Shown here: in pieces, positions 57,172 to 64,000 of the stretch
How the letters are laid out: the number at the start of each line of letters is the position of its first letter
Position numbering within the stretch: the stretch's first letter is position 1
Origin: Rhodocyclus purpureus
Lineage (GTDB): Bacteria; Pseudomonadota; Gammaproteobacteria; Burkholderiales; Rhodocyclaceae
Assembly: GCF_016653115.1 (NCBI RefSeq)
Contig: NZ_NHRX01000027.1
Location: 1 to 64,000 of the forward strand
Length of the DNA: 64,000 nucleotides
Direction of reading: 5' to 3'
Translations under genes and position numbers: made by a program
Notes under the pieces: model-generated
Told to the model about the DNA's origin: nothing
Database searches by the model: none
The model's input: the letters and a program-made list of their open reading frames with translations, nothing else

Positions 57172-57684
57172 GACTTACATCCGCACGATTTAGGCAAACT
57201 GCATGGATTATGCCGTCCACATAACCTCTCACACAGAGCAGCTCTCCAAGGTCACGCCATACGCTCTCTCAGGAAAGCGCCAGCCCTAGTCAAGCATTTT
57301 TCATACCCAGGGCAAGGAGATTTTACCCTGATCATATATGCCAAAAGCGCGTTCTTCCTGTATCATCTCTGCATACTCTATGTCCGTCATCATCCTCAAA
57401 GGCAGGTGCGCGAGAAACTCCTCCAGCTCACGTTTGCCATCTCGTCGGGACGAAGCCTGCTGTGGAAGAGAGTGAAGAACCAAGCCTACCCTGGCAGTCC
57501 GTCCCGGAGCGCAGCCTGTAAGGCTTCAGGCGGATGCGAGCGCGCAAGCGGGCGAGCAGGTGGAAGGATCTAAGGAAGGAACTGTGGACAGCTTGTCCGA
57601 CATGGCAGCACACTCGGATTTTGATAGTTTTTTCGTATTCAGTAACTTAGAACCTGGAGCACGCATATCCGTCAGTCCGGCAAG
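57172..57684. other. Intergenic region before the defence cassettes
   Basis: About 510 bases of mixed composition where GC begins to fall. Short frames (for example minus-strand 57301-57483, 60 residues) have no recognisable family. If this is an integron array, the missing left attC or attI would be expected here, but I find no GTTRRRY/RYYYAAC pair. Confidence 0.4.
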
Positions 57685-58950
57685 ATGTTCACTTTCAGTT
57701 TTGACGACGATTTCACCTTAGGCCATTCAGTCCAACCGACCTATCTCCGTATGTCAATCGAAGAGCACTTCTGCACACAATGCTTCAAAGCTACTGAGCT
57801 TATTGAAACAATTCGTCTCCGCGGCTCGCCTCTCGCTGAATGCAAGATCTGCGGCGGGCTAGACACGCTGGCGCTGCCGGCTGACGACACGCTACTGAAG
57901 AGGATCTTTCGAGCACTTATCCGCGTTCACTATTCTGAATGGCAGTACAACGGTCATTTGGGAGGCGACGACCTTTCCACCGTGCTCTTCGGTCAAAATG
58001 CAGTGATGAATCTTCAAGCTACGGCCTCTGCCGAGGAGTTCGAGAATGCCTTTAGCTATGTAGAAGACGGTTGGTATCCAAAGGCCGACGAAGATATTTC
58101 CCTCGGTGGTGGCTACTGGGATGGAGGAATACTCGTTGGGCTAAAATCACGACTCTCGTTCAAACTCACAACGCTGCTCAAACGAAGCTTTGACGAGAAC
58201 TACTTCTTGCTTCAAGAGGATTTATCCAAGCTCCTCGAGCAGACACGATCAGACATAGACGCCAGTTTGGAAAAGGGTACCCGGCTGTTTCGCGCACGCA
58301 TCGGAGTCAGCGAACGCTTGACCCCCAGGAGCCCCGACTACGACCCAGACTATCTCTACGTCGCATACACAGGTGACGCCATAGGCAGTCCTCCAGTGCA
58401 TATCGCATCCGAAGGTCGACTCAACCGAGCGCGCGTATCAATACTCTATCTCGCCTCAGACCGAGAGACGGCAGTGGCAGAGGTCCGACCACATCCAGGA
58501 CACATCGTATCCACGGCGGAGTTCGAGTCGACTCGCGCTTTGAAGATTGCGGATCTGACAGCAAAGGACATTCGCAACTTCTTGAGCGACACCCGACTCG
58601 AGGAACTTCGCTTAATCTTCTCTTTCAACTCTTTGATGAACTTGCCGGTAACTCCCGACCGCAGGGAGTACTACCTCATTACACAAATCCTTTCCGATTG
58701 TGTCAGGCAAGCAGGGTTCGATGGGGTGAGGTTCCAGAGTAGTCTTGGTCCGGGAAGCAACTTTGCTTTTTTCAATGCGACCGACTTTGCACTCGTACCG
58801 AAAAGTGAAGGTGTACTGGCCGTCAAAGCCCTCGCCTACGATTTAACTGAGATGCCAACAGCCCAAAAAGATTACCACAAGGATGAGTTCGACACCGATC
58901 AAGACGATCCGCTTTCTACGCTGTTTGATCTGCTAGAAAGACACAAGTGA
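57685..58950 (+). CDS. RES-domain protein with HEPN/RES-type N-terminus
   Basis: 421 residues. A cysteine pair CTQCFKA...CKIC near residues 30-57 could bind zinc. A helical middle resembles the HEPN/RES N-terminal domain. The RES domain covers about 200-370: LFRARIG, ASEGRLNRARVSILYLASDRETAVAEVRPHPG and DCVRQAGFDGVRFQSSLGPGSNFAFF. RES toxins degrade NAD+, but the usual Xre-type antitoxin gene is absent, so this longer form may be a self-contained defence gene. The ATG at 57685 gives the longest product; an ATG at 57751 is an alternative. Lower GC than the flanking core genes. Confidence 0.75.
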   Translation: MFTFSFDDDFTLGHSVQPTYLRMSIEEHFCTQCFKATELIETIRLRGSPLAECKICGGLDTLALPADDTLLKRIFRALIRVHYSEWQYNGHLGGDDLSTVLFGQNAVMNLQATASAEEFENAFSYVEDGWYPKADEDISLGGGYWDGGILVGLKSRLSFKLTTLLKRSFDENYFLLQEDLSKLLEQTRSDIDASLEKGTRLFRARIGVSERLTPRSPDYDPDYLYVAYTGDAIGSPPVHIASEGRLNRARVSILYLASDRETAVAEVRPHPGHIVSTAEFESTRALKIADLTAKDIRNFLSDTRLEELRLIFSFNSLMNLPVTPDRREYYLITQILSDCVRQAGFDGVRFQSSLGPGSNFAFFNATDFALVPKSEGVLAVKALAYDLTEMPTAQKDYHKDEFDTDQDDPLSTLFDLLERHK

Positions 58951-58982
58951 GAGCGCGTCGACAGCGACCCTACCCATCAATC

Positions 58983-59020
58983 CACAGGACGATGCGCGAC
59001 GAAACCGCGCAGCGCCTGTG
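58983..59020 (+). other. Bulged two-part hairpin between RES and TIR genes
   Basis: cacagg (58983-58988) pairs with cctgtg (59015-59020) and tgcgcg (58993-58998) with cgcgca (59006-59011), separated by an asymmetric internal loop. The shape recalls a folded attC, but no GTTRRRY or RYYYAAC boxes flank it. Confidence 0.35.
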
Positions 59021-59045
59021 ATTTCAAATCGGCGCGCACCACCAC

Positions 59046-59540
59046 ATGCGCACAATCGAAATGTTTAAGGTATTTGTCAGCTACTCAACGCAAGACTTAA
59101 AGAACGTTGCTGAGTTGCAGCAGTCGCTCGTCGAAGCCGGTTTTGAAGTGTTTGTGGCCGAGCATGCCGTTCTTCCCAGTGAGCATCTTTCCGCGAAGAT
59201 TTCCTCGGCGATTGCCGCCTGCGATCTATTCATTCTCCTGTGGAGCGACAAAGCGAAGGCGTCCGAGTGGGTATCACAAGAAATCGGGAAGGCACACTCA
59301 CTAAACAAGCAGATTCTTCCACTGGTCCTTACGGAGGGTCTTAATCTTCCTGGATTCATCAGTGATTTGAAGTATCTCCCCGTCTTCCGGGATCCTCAAG
59401 CCGCAATAGCCCAAACCCAAGAATTCATACTCAAACAGTTTCAAGCAAGGCAGGCGGCCGCACGCCAGAAGAAAGAAGAAAACGCGCCCAATTTTCTTGT
59501 TCTTGGAGGGTTAGCGCTTTGGTTGCTCAGCCAGAAGTGA
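59046..59540 (+). CDS. TIR-domain protein with C-terminal membrane anchor
   Basis: 164 residues (159 if the ATG at 59061 is used, which puts FKVFVSYSTQDL at the very N-terminus). TIR signatures: FVSYSTQD, a DLFILLWS strand near 60, and W75/E79 in SEWVSQEIGKA, where E79 fits the NADase catalytic glutamate. The last 16 residues (FLVLGGLALWLL) form a short hydrophobic tail. Bacterial TIR proteins cleave NAD+ or make cyclic ADP-ribose signals during phage infection. An attC-like site begins two bases after the stop. A role with the following SIR2 gene (Thoeris-like signalling) is possible but unproven. Confidence 0.82.
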   Translation: MRTIEMFKVFVSYSTQDLKNVAELQQSLVEAGFEVFVAEHAVLPSEHLSAKISSAIAACDLFILLWSDKAKASEWVSQEIGKAHSLNKQILPLVLTEGLNLPGFISDLKYLPVFRDPQAAIAQTQEFILKQFQARQAAARQKKEENAPNFLVLGGLALWLLSQK

Positions 59541-59541
59541 T

Positions 59542-59610
59542 GCCCAACCCGGCAGTCGGGGGGGTACCTGCGCGAAACTCCGTACAGGGTGCTCACTTCC
59601 ACGTTAGGGC
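59542..59610 (+). other. Integron attC-like site A
   Basis: Left box gcccaac (59542-59548) and right box gttagggc (59603-59610) bracket an imperfect palindrome. The inner sequence (cccggcagtcgggggg...ttccacgttagg) matches that of the site at 63474-63535. The right box differs from GTTRRRY at its last base. The position directly after the TIR stop is where a cassette attC belongs. Confidence 0.6.
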
Positions 59611-59681
59611 GAATGAACGCTATCGCGATGAAATTAATTTCTTAAAAAATCTGCAGAGAAACAGAATGGTGGGAAATTGAC

Positions 59682-60695
59682 ATGTCAGAACCGGACTACC
59701 AAAAGCAAGCCCAGGATTTTTACGGCAAGGCTCCCGTTATTATCTTAGGTAGTGGCGCATCGGCTGCACATGGCATGTCCGGAATGGGGGCACTTTCGAA
59801 GTACTTGGTCGCGCATACCGACCTTTTTGACCTATCTGTAGCTGAGCTTGAAGCCTGGAGCAAATTCCGCCAAATCTTAGCCGATGGCATAGGCTTAGAG
59901 TCCGCCCTACATCAAGTCGCCGTTTCAGAGGCACTCACCGCCAGAATTATCAAAGCAACTTGGACACTCATTAACTCCGAAGATATACAGACCTTCCTAA
60001 AAAGCCTTCAGAACAAAGAGATGTTTCCTTTGAGCCGCCTTCTTGAGCATATGTTCAGAAGCAGCCTAAAGATAATAAACATCGTCACCACGAATTATGA
60101 TCGATTGGCAGAGTATGCCTGCGACCAAGGGCGAATTCACCACTTCACTGGCTTCACTCATGGCTTTTTTCGTCAGCTCGCCACATCAAATGAAATTATG
60201 TCATCGCGCCGGGTGAACATCTGGAAGGTTCATGGATCATTAGATTGGTTCCAATCCCCTTTAGACGACACCGTTGCCCTCGCCAATATCTGTGGAATAC
60301 CCGAAAACTACGAACCTCAAATCGTCACTCCCGGCACCCACAAGTACCAAAAAACCCACCTTGAGCCATTTCGCTCCATCATCAACAATGCTGATCAAGC
60401 GATTAACGCCGCCACGTCATATCTATGCATCGGCTACGGATTTAATGACGAACACATCCAACCGAAGCTTATAGTTAAATGCCTACGCCATCACACGCCT
60501 ATTACCATTATCACGTATCAGCTTTCCGAACCAGCCAAGAAACTCATTCTTGACAGCAAGGCGCAGAACTACCTAGCGATAGAGCGTGGGGCGACAGACG
60601 ATCAGTCCACAGTCTACTCATCATTGGTTAAAGATCCGTTGATCGTAGAAAAGAACATCTGGAGCCTTGAAGGCTACCTGTCACTTATTATGTAG
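59682..60695 (+). CDS. SIR2-family NADase of a SIR2-HerA defence pair
   Basis: A 337-residue SIR2-like protein. NAD-binding GSGAS is at residues 23-27, followed by TTNYDR (N138, D140) and KVHGSLDWFQ near 185, and a C-terminal Rossmann part (YLCIGYGFNDEHI). In known SIR2-HerA systems the SIR2 subunit hydrolyses NAD+ when the complex is triggered by phage, killing the host cell before release. It precedes the HerA gene by nine bases. GGTGGGA lies upstream of the ATG. The cassette leader from site A is about 70 bases. Confidence 0.85.
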   Translation: MSEPDYQKQAQDFYGKAPVIILGSGASAAHGMSGMGALSKYLVAHTDLFDLSVAELEAWSKFRQILADGIGLESALHQVAVSEALTARIIKATWTLINSEDIQTFLKSLQNKEMFPLSRLLEHMFRSSLKIINIVTTNYDRLAEYACDQGRIHHFTGFTHGFFRQLATSNEIMSSRRVNIWKVHGSLDWFQSPLDDTVALANICGIPENYEPQIVTPGTHKYQKTHLEPFRSIINNADQAINAATSYLCIGYGFNDEHIQPKLIVKCLRHHTPITIITYQLSEPAKKLILDSKAQNYLAIERGATDDQSTVYSSLVKDPLIVEKNIWSLEGYLSLIM

Positions 60696-60704
60696 GGAGA
60701 CGTC

Positions 60705-62432
60705 ATGCCAATTTTTAGCTTTAAGGATCATGAAGCGCTTGGGAAGGTTGCCTCCGTCGACACCACAAATGTTATCGTAGATGTGGAAAATGTCGAGCAA
60801 CTCAAACGCCTGCAAGTTAATCACCTCGCTGTACTGCAAAGCAGCAGGCCAGGGCAGCATCTTATAGGCCTTATCACACAGGTGACTCGCAAACGTGGCA
60901 TCGAGGAAATTGCTATAGACGGCATTATTGACCAAGCTTCAGAGCTAAACCTGTGCCGTATCGCTCTGATAGGTACCATGCTGGATCGTGATGGAAAAAA
61001 GGAGAATGTTTTCCGTCGCACATTGGAAAGTGTTCCAGAAATCGATGCAAATTGCTTTTCTCTAGAGGGCGAAAACCTCACTGGCTTTATGCGCACGCTC
61101 TCTAACGTCTCGGACGACGGAAATTCCCTGACCCTTGGAAAATATACACTGGATGAACACGCTGTTGCCTATCTCAACGGCAACAAGTTCTTCCAGCGTC
61201 ATGCATTCATTGGGGGTAGCACCGGCTCGGGAAAATCTTGGACGACTGCCAAGATTATCGAGCAGATGTCAGGGCTATCTACCGCGAATGCCCTTGTTTT
61301 TGACCTTCACGGAGAATATTCACCATTAGTAGGCGGAGGTATTCAGCACTTCAAAATTGCCGGGCCAGCAGACGTTGATACCAAGAGGACAATCGACGAC
61401 GGGGTACTTCATCTACCTTACTGGCTACTTTCGTATGAGGCGCTCGTATCAATGTTTGTTGATCGCAGTGACCAGAACGCCCCCAACCAAGCCATGATTA
61501 TGGCGCGCGAGATCAATCAAGCGAAACGCAAGTATCTGGAGGACAAGGGCCAGCACGAAGTACTTAAGAACTTCACTGTCGACAGCCCTGTCCCGTTTGA
61601 TCTTAATTTTCTCATGGGAAAATTGAATGAGATCAACGTCGAGATGGTTCCTGGATCCCGTGGCGACAAGCAAGGTGATTTTTTTGGAAAACTAGCCCGA
61701 ATGATTTCTCGCCTTGAGAATAAAATCTACGATAGACGCCTTGGCTTCATGTTCAACGGTGGTGGAGATGTGTTGGATTTTGACTGGCTTGAAAAGTTCA
61801 CCAATGCAGTGCTTGGCAGCACAGGCGAGAACGGCAAGGCTGGGATAAAAATAATAGACTTTTCCGAGGTTCCTTCAGACGTTCTGCCGTTAATCGTTTC
61901 CCTTGTCGCACGAGTTACCTTCTCTGTGCAGCAATGGACACCGTCTGAGCTACGCCACCCCATTGCGCTCCTCTGTGATGAAGCTCACCTCTACATGCCT
62001 CAGCGAACCATGGCTGATTCTGCCGACGACATCTCCCTGGATATCTTCGAGCGTATCGCTAAGGAAGGTCGCAAATATGGCGTTAGCCTTGTTGTAATCA
62101 GCCAGCGTCCATCCGAAGTAAATAAGACAATGCTCAGCCAATGCAGCAACTTTGTATCCATGAGGTTGACGAATGCGGAGGACCAAAGTGTTATCAAGCG
62201 GCTTCTCCCCGATAGCCTAGGCGGATTCAGTGACATTCTTCCGACCCTCGATACAGGTGAGGCTTTGGTTGTCGGTGATGCGAGCTTGCTACCGAGCAGA
62301 ATTCGAATCGACGAACCAGAAAACAAACCGAATAGCGGCACGGTCAATTTCTGGGATGAATGGCAAAATCCAGTCAAGGAGAGGCGGCTGTCGATCGCTG
62401 TCGAAAATTGGCGAAAGCAGAATATTCAATAG
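60705..62432 (+). CDS. HerA-type hexameric ATPase/DNA translocase
   Basis: 575 residues. The N-terminal beta-barrel (HAS-barrel) region runs to about 95. Walker A is GGSTGSGKSW with K177, Walker B LLCDEAHLYM with D425-E426, and an arginine-finger region in VVISQRPSEVNKTMLSQC. HerA forms a ring that pairs with SIR2 or nuclease subunits in defence complexes. It is the second gene of a bicistronic unit with the SIR2 gene (GGAG before the ATG). DNA translocation in housekeeping repair is the alternative, unlikely given the partner. Confidence 0.87.
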   Translation: MPIFSFKDHEALGKVASVDTTNVIVDVENVEQLKRLQVNHLAVLQSSRPGQHLIGLITQVTRKRGIEEIAIDGIIDQASELNLCRIALIGTMLDRDGKKENVFRRTLESVPEIDANCFSLEGENLTGFMRTLSNVSDDGNSLTLGKYTLDEHAVAYLNGNKFFQRHAFIGGSTGSGKSWTTAKIIEQMSGLSTANALVFDLHGEYSPLVGGGIQHFKIAGPADVDTKRTIDDGVLHLPYWLLSYEALVSMFVDRSDQNAPNQAMIMAREINQAKRKYLEDKGQHEVLKNFTVDSPVPFDLNFLMGKLNEINVEMVPGSRGDKQGDFFGKLARMISRLENKIYDRRLGFMFNGGGDVLDFDWLEKFTNAVLGSTGENGKAGIKIIDFSEVPSDVLPLIVSLVARVTFSVQQWTPSELRHPIALLCDEAHLYMPQRTMADSADDISLDIFERIAKEGRKYGVSLVVISQRPSEVNKTMLSQCSNFVSMRLTNAEDQSVIKRLLPDSLGGFSDILPTLDTGEALVVGDASLLPSRIRIDEPENKPNSGTVNFWDEWQNPVKERRLSIAVENWRKQNIQ

Positions 62433-62460
62433 TTTTCACAAATCTGCCAGCCTGATTTCG

Positions 62461-62519
62461 CTATAGCAATGCGTTCTAGCGGACGTGCTAGAACGCGCCG
62501 CTGAACTCAAGCGTTAGGT
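62461..62519 (+). other. Integron attC-like site B (degenerate left box)
   Basis: The right box gttaggt (62513-62519) fits GTTRRRY exactly. The inner part (caatgcgttctagcggacg...cgccgctgaactcaagc) has the typical attC arm pattern. The left box reads ctatagc where a YAAC-type box is expected, so it is mutated. gcgttctagc/gctagaacgc (62471-62480 and 62487-62496) also form an exact hairpin. It lies about 30 bases after the HerA stop. Confidence 0.6.
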
Positions 62520-62556
62520 ACTTCGCCAACAGCCACGATACACAACGAGATACCAG

Positions 62557-63336
62557 ATGGGAAACAATAATTCACAACCTGACTTCGGATCATTCCATCG
62601 CTCGGTTACAGAAGAGTTGTACTCACTCAAGGACAGAATCCGCAATCTGGTTAGTCATTGGCTAACGGACGGCGAGTCCAAGGAAGTTGCGCTTAGGAGC
62701 GTACTAAGGAGACATCTTCCTACCTCGGTCACCATTGGCCGGGGCTTTATTGTTACCCCGACCGAGAGTTCAACTCAAGTTGATATTTTGATCGTTGACT
62801 CAAACAAACCTACTCTCTTCAGAGAGGGTGATTTGCTAATCGTCACGCCAGATGCAGTCATCGGCGTTATCGAAGTCAAGACCAAACTTATCGGCAAAAG
62901 GCCAATGACAGATACTCTAGAAAAACTGTCAAAAATTGAGGATCTATGCCGAGATTCAACGGGCGGAGGTTCTGTTTGGACTGGCCTCTTTGTCTTCGAG
63001 GGAAACGATTCACTGCAAGAGCGCCTCCTCGGAGCTGTCGGCGAGGCGTATGAAAGCACACGATGTCCAGTGAACTGTATTTCCTGCGGCAAAGACCTAT
63101 TTGTTCGTTACTGGGCTCGTGGAGAAGATATAAATAGTTACGAGAAAGGAGCTGTTTGGCACTCATATGTTCTTTCTGGCGTAGCTCCTTCGTACTTTAT
63201 GGGCAATCTCATTGACTCTATTTCGTCCGTTGACCATTCAACCGCAGGCTTCGCGTGGTTTCCGATGCTAGGTGGTAAAGAGCAACACCGAAAGTTCTAC
63301 TTGCCGCTCGGCCGCACTACGCCATTGCAGTTTTAG
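62557..63336 (+). CDS. DUF6602-like predicted PD-(D/E)xK nuclease
   Basis: 259 residues. The core TQVDILIVDSNKPTLF...AVIGVIEVKTKL (residues 70-112) has the D...ExK spacing of the PD-(D/E)xK nuclease fold, as in DUF6602 proteins that occur in defence islands. A helical N-terminus precedes it (SVTEELYSLKDRIRNLV). The C-terminal half has a cysteine pair but no known motif. It is the only gene between attC-like sites B and C, so it behaves as a one-gene cassette. Nuclease activity is an inference from the motif. Confidence 0.65.
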   Translation: MGNNNSQPDFGSFHRSVTEELYSLKDRIRNLVSHWLTDGESKEVALRSVLRRHLPTSVTIGRGFIVTPTESSTQVDILIVDSNKPTLFREGDLLIVTPDAVIGVIEVKTKLIGKRPMTDTLEKLSKIEDLCRDSTGGGSVWTGLFVFEGNDSLQERLLGAVGEAYESTRCPVNCISCGKDLFVRYWARGEDINSYEKGAVWHSYVLSGVAPSYFMGNLIDSISSVDHSTAGFAWFPMLGGKEQHRKFYLPLGRTTPLQF

Positions 63337-63473
63337 TAAACCGGAAACTCGAAGTCATATGAAAATAGCACATGAGGAAGCGCTGATTAATTCAAAAGAC
63401 ATCTCGCCGTCCTCCTAAGAATCAATAAGTTGCGAGGAGCCGAATAGTAAAGAAACCGATTAAGTCAATGCTT

Positions 63474-63535
63474 TCCTAACCCGCCAGTCGAGGGGACTGC
63501 GCAAAAGCGCGTGGCCCCTCGCTTTCACGTTAGGC
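63474..63535 (+). other. Integron attC-like site C
   Basis: The left box tcctaac (63474-63480) and right box gttaggc (63529-63535) are near reverse complements. Inside, cgagggg pairs with cccctcg and actgcgc with gcgcgt around a short aaaa centre, with unpaired bases on one side. This is the clearest of the three sites and fits a 62-bp attC. It follows the DUF6602-like gene by about 137 bases. Confidence 0.72.
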
Positions 63536-63557
63536 GCGAAGTAATAGCGTATGCGCA

Positions 63558-63935
63558 AAATATACAAGATACTCTGTTGGGTTTTCGAGGGCCTCTTCCC
63601 GATCCCGCATGGATGGCGTCAGGTCTCGCATTGCGACATTACTTTTCTGGCAGCAGATTTATCTCGGTGACGAGTTGGTCGAGCGAATGCAGAGCAAGGC
63701 TACTATTCGAGGCGACGCGCCGACTGTGCCGCAGACCCAGCGCCCCGGGGCACCCGCTCTGGCGTCTATTTCTGCCCGCCACCAAGAGCGCAATGCCCCG
63801 ATCGTGGCCGCCTATTTGGCCAGGGTCTATAGCTACAGAGCGATAGCGGAATACTTCAGGTTCACTTGGGAACGGTGCGCCCCGGAGTTCGACAGTTTTG
63901 TCATAAAAATCCCGGTTTTTGAGGCTCAACCCTAG
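63558..63935 (+). pseudogene. Decayed REP-associated (RAYT/Y1) transposase, C-terminal part
   Basis: FWQQIYLGDELVERMQ, then RNAPIVAAYLARVYSYRAIAEYF, is the conserved C-terminal region of Y1/RAYT transposases, ending in a helix-turn-helix. The preceding part (LPDPAWMASGLALRHY) is in another frame, and the catalytic HUH part is missing. After AEYF the sequence loses family resemblance. Such enzymes mobilise REP elements like those elsewhere in the window. Confidence 0.6.
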
Positions 63936-64000
63936 TGTTTACGCGGGTTTACGGGTTTTCTTGGCAAAACGTTTGTGGGGGCACGTCGAACGAAAGTTAG

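Noticed and set aside
57301-57483. 60-codon minus-strand frame upstream of the RES gene
   Set aside because: It contains a protein-like stretch but has no ribosome site, no homologous pattern and lies in a region of decayed sequence.
58983-59020. Fourth attC-like site between the RES and TIR genes
   Set aside because: The bulged hairpin is suggestive, but no GTTRRRY or RYYYAAC boxes flank it, so it was recorded only as a hairpin.
59046-60695. Canonical Thoeris system (TIR plus SIR2)
   Set aside because: The SIR2 gene is tightly coupled to HerA and lacks an obvious SLOG or membrane sensor part. An attC-like site also separates it from the TIR gene. A signalling link is left open.
63990-64000. 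gttag at the extreme right end as another attC right box
   Set aside because: The box is cut by the window edge and no matching left box or palindrome precedes it.

Overview
The window is a high-GC chromosomal segment of a betaproteobacterium. The conserved block miaB-phoH-ybeY-corC-lnt / glyQ-glyS-gmhB-plsC, the anaerobic alicyclic-acid genes and the dispersed REP families fit a member of the Rhodocyclaceae (Accumulibacter-like). That placement is inferred from gene content, not from a marker tree. No rRNA, tRNA or CRISPR array was seen.

Layout. 1-8.8 kb holds mixed housekeeping and hypothetical genes: a methyltransferase broken near the window edge, mobA, a BamE-like envelope protein, a Cache-GGDEF diguanylate cyclase, a DUF4160/DUF2442-type pair and cysE. 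8.9-20.1 kb is a complete-looking route for cyclohexanecarboxylate: aliA ligase, aliB dehydrogenase, a badK-like hydratase, badH, badI ring hydrolase, then an acyl-CoA dehydrogenase, a second crotonase, a 3-hydroxyacyl-CoA dehydrogenase and a thiolase that can carry pimeloyl-CoA-type beta-oxidation. A MarR regulator (badR-like) sits in the middle. 20.1-21.4 kb is scar tissue: a truncated GH24 lysozyme, a lysozyme-inhibitor-like gene and what looks like the remnant of a second thiolase gene with its terminator.

21.6-29.8 kb is an unusual two-partner secretion operon. The exported TpsA carries GLUG repeats and ends in a caspase-fold protease domain. It is followed by a CHASE2 membrane protein and a secreted protein of unknown function. 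30.2-43 kb is a core block of gloA, a YgjP-type metallohydrolase, plsC, gmhB, glyS, glyQ, lnt, corC, ybeY, phoH and miaB. It is split between glyQ and lnt by a six-unit, 163-bp tandem array of REP-type inverted repeats.

44.6-63.9 kb is a defence region. A type I Zorya operon (zorA-zorB-zorC-zorD, minus strand) is followed by an IS3 scar and sbcC/sbcD. Then comes a lower-GC run of plus-strand genes: a RES-domain protein, a TIR-transmembrane protein, a SIR2-HerA pair and a DUF6602-like predicted nuclease. Three sites in this run look like integron attC recombination sites, all oriented as expected for gene cassettes reading rightward. RES, TIR and SIR2 families all act on NAD+, so the run appears to stack several NAD-depleting abortive-infection modules as cassettes. 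The window ends in a decayed REP-associated (RAYT/Y1) transposase. No integron integrase is present, so the integron reading rests on the attC-like sites and gene orientation alone.
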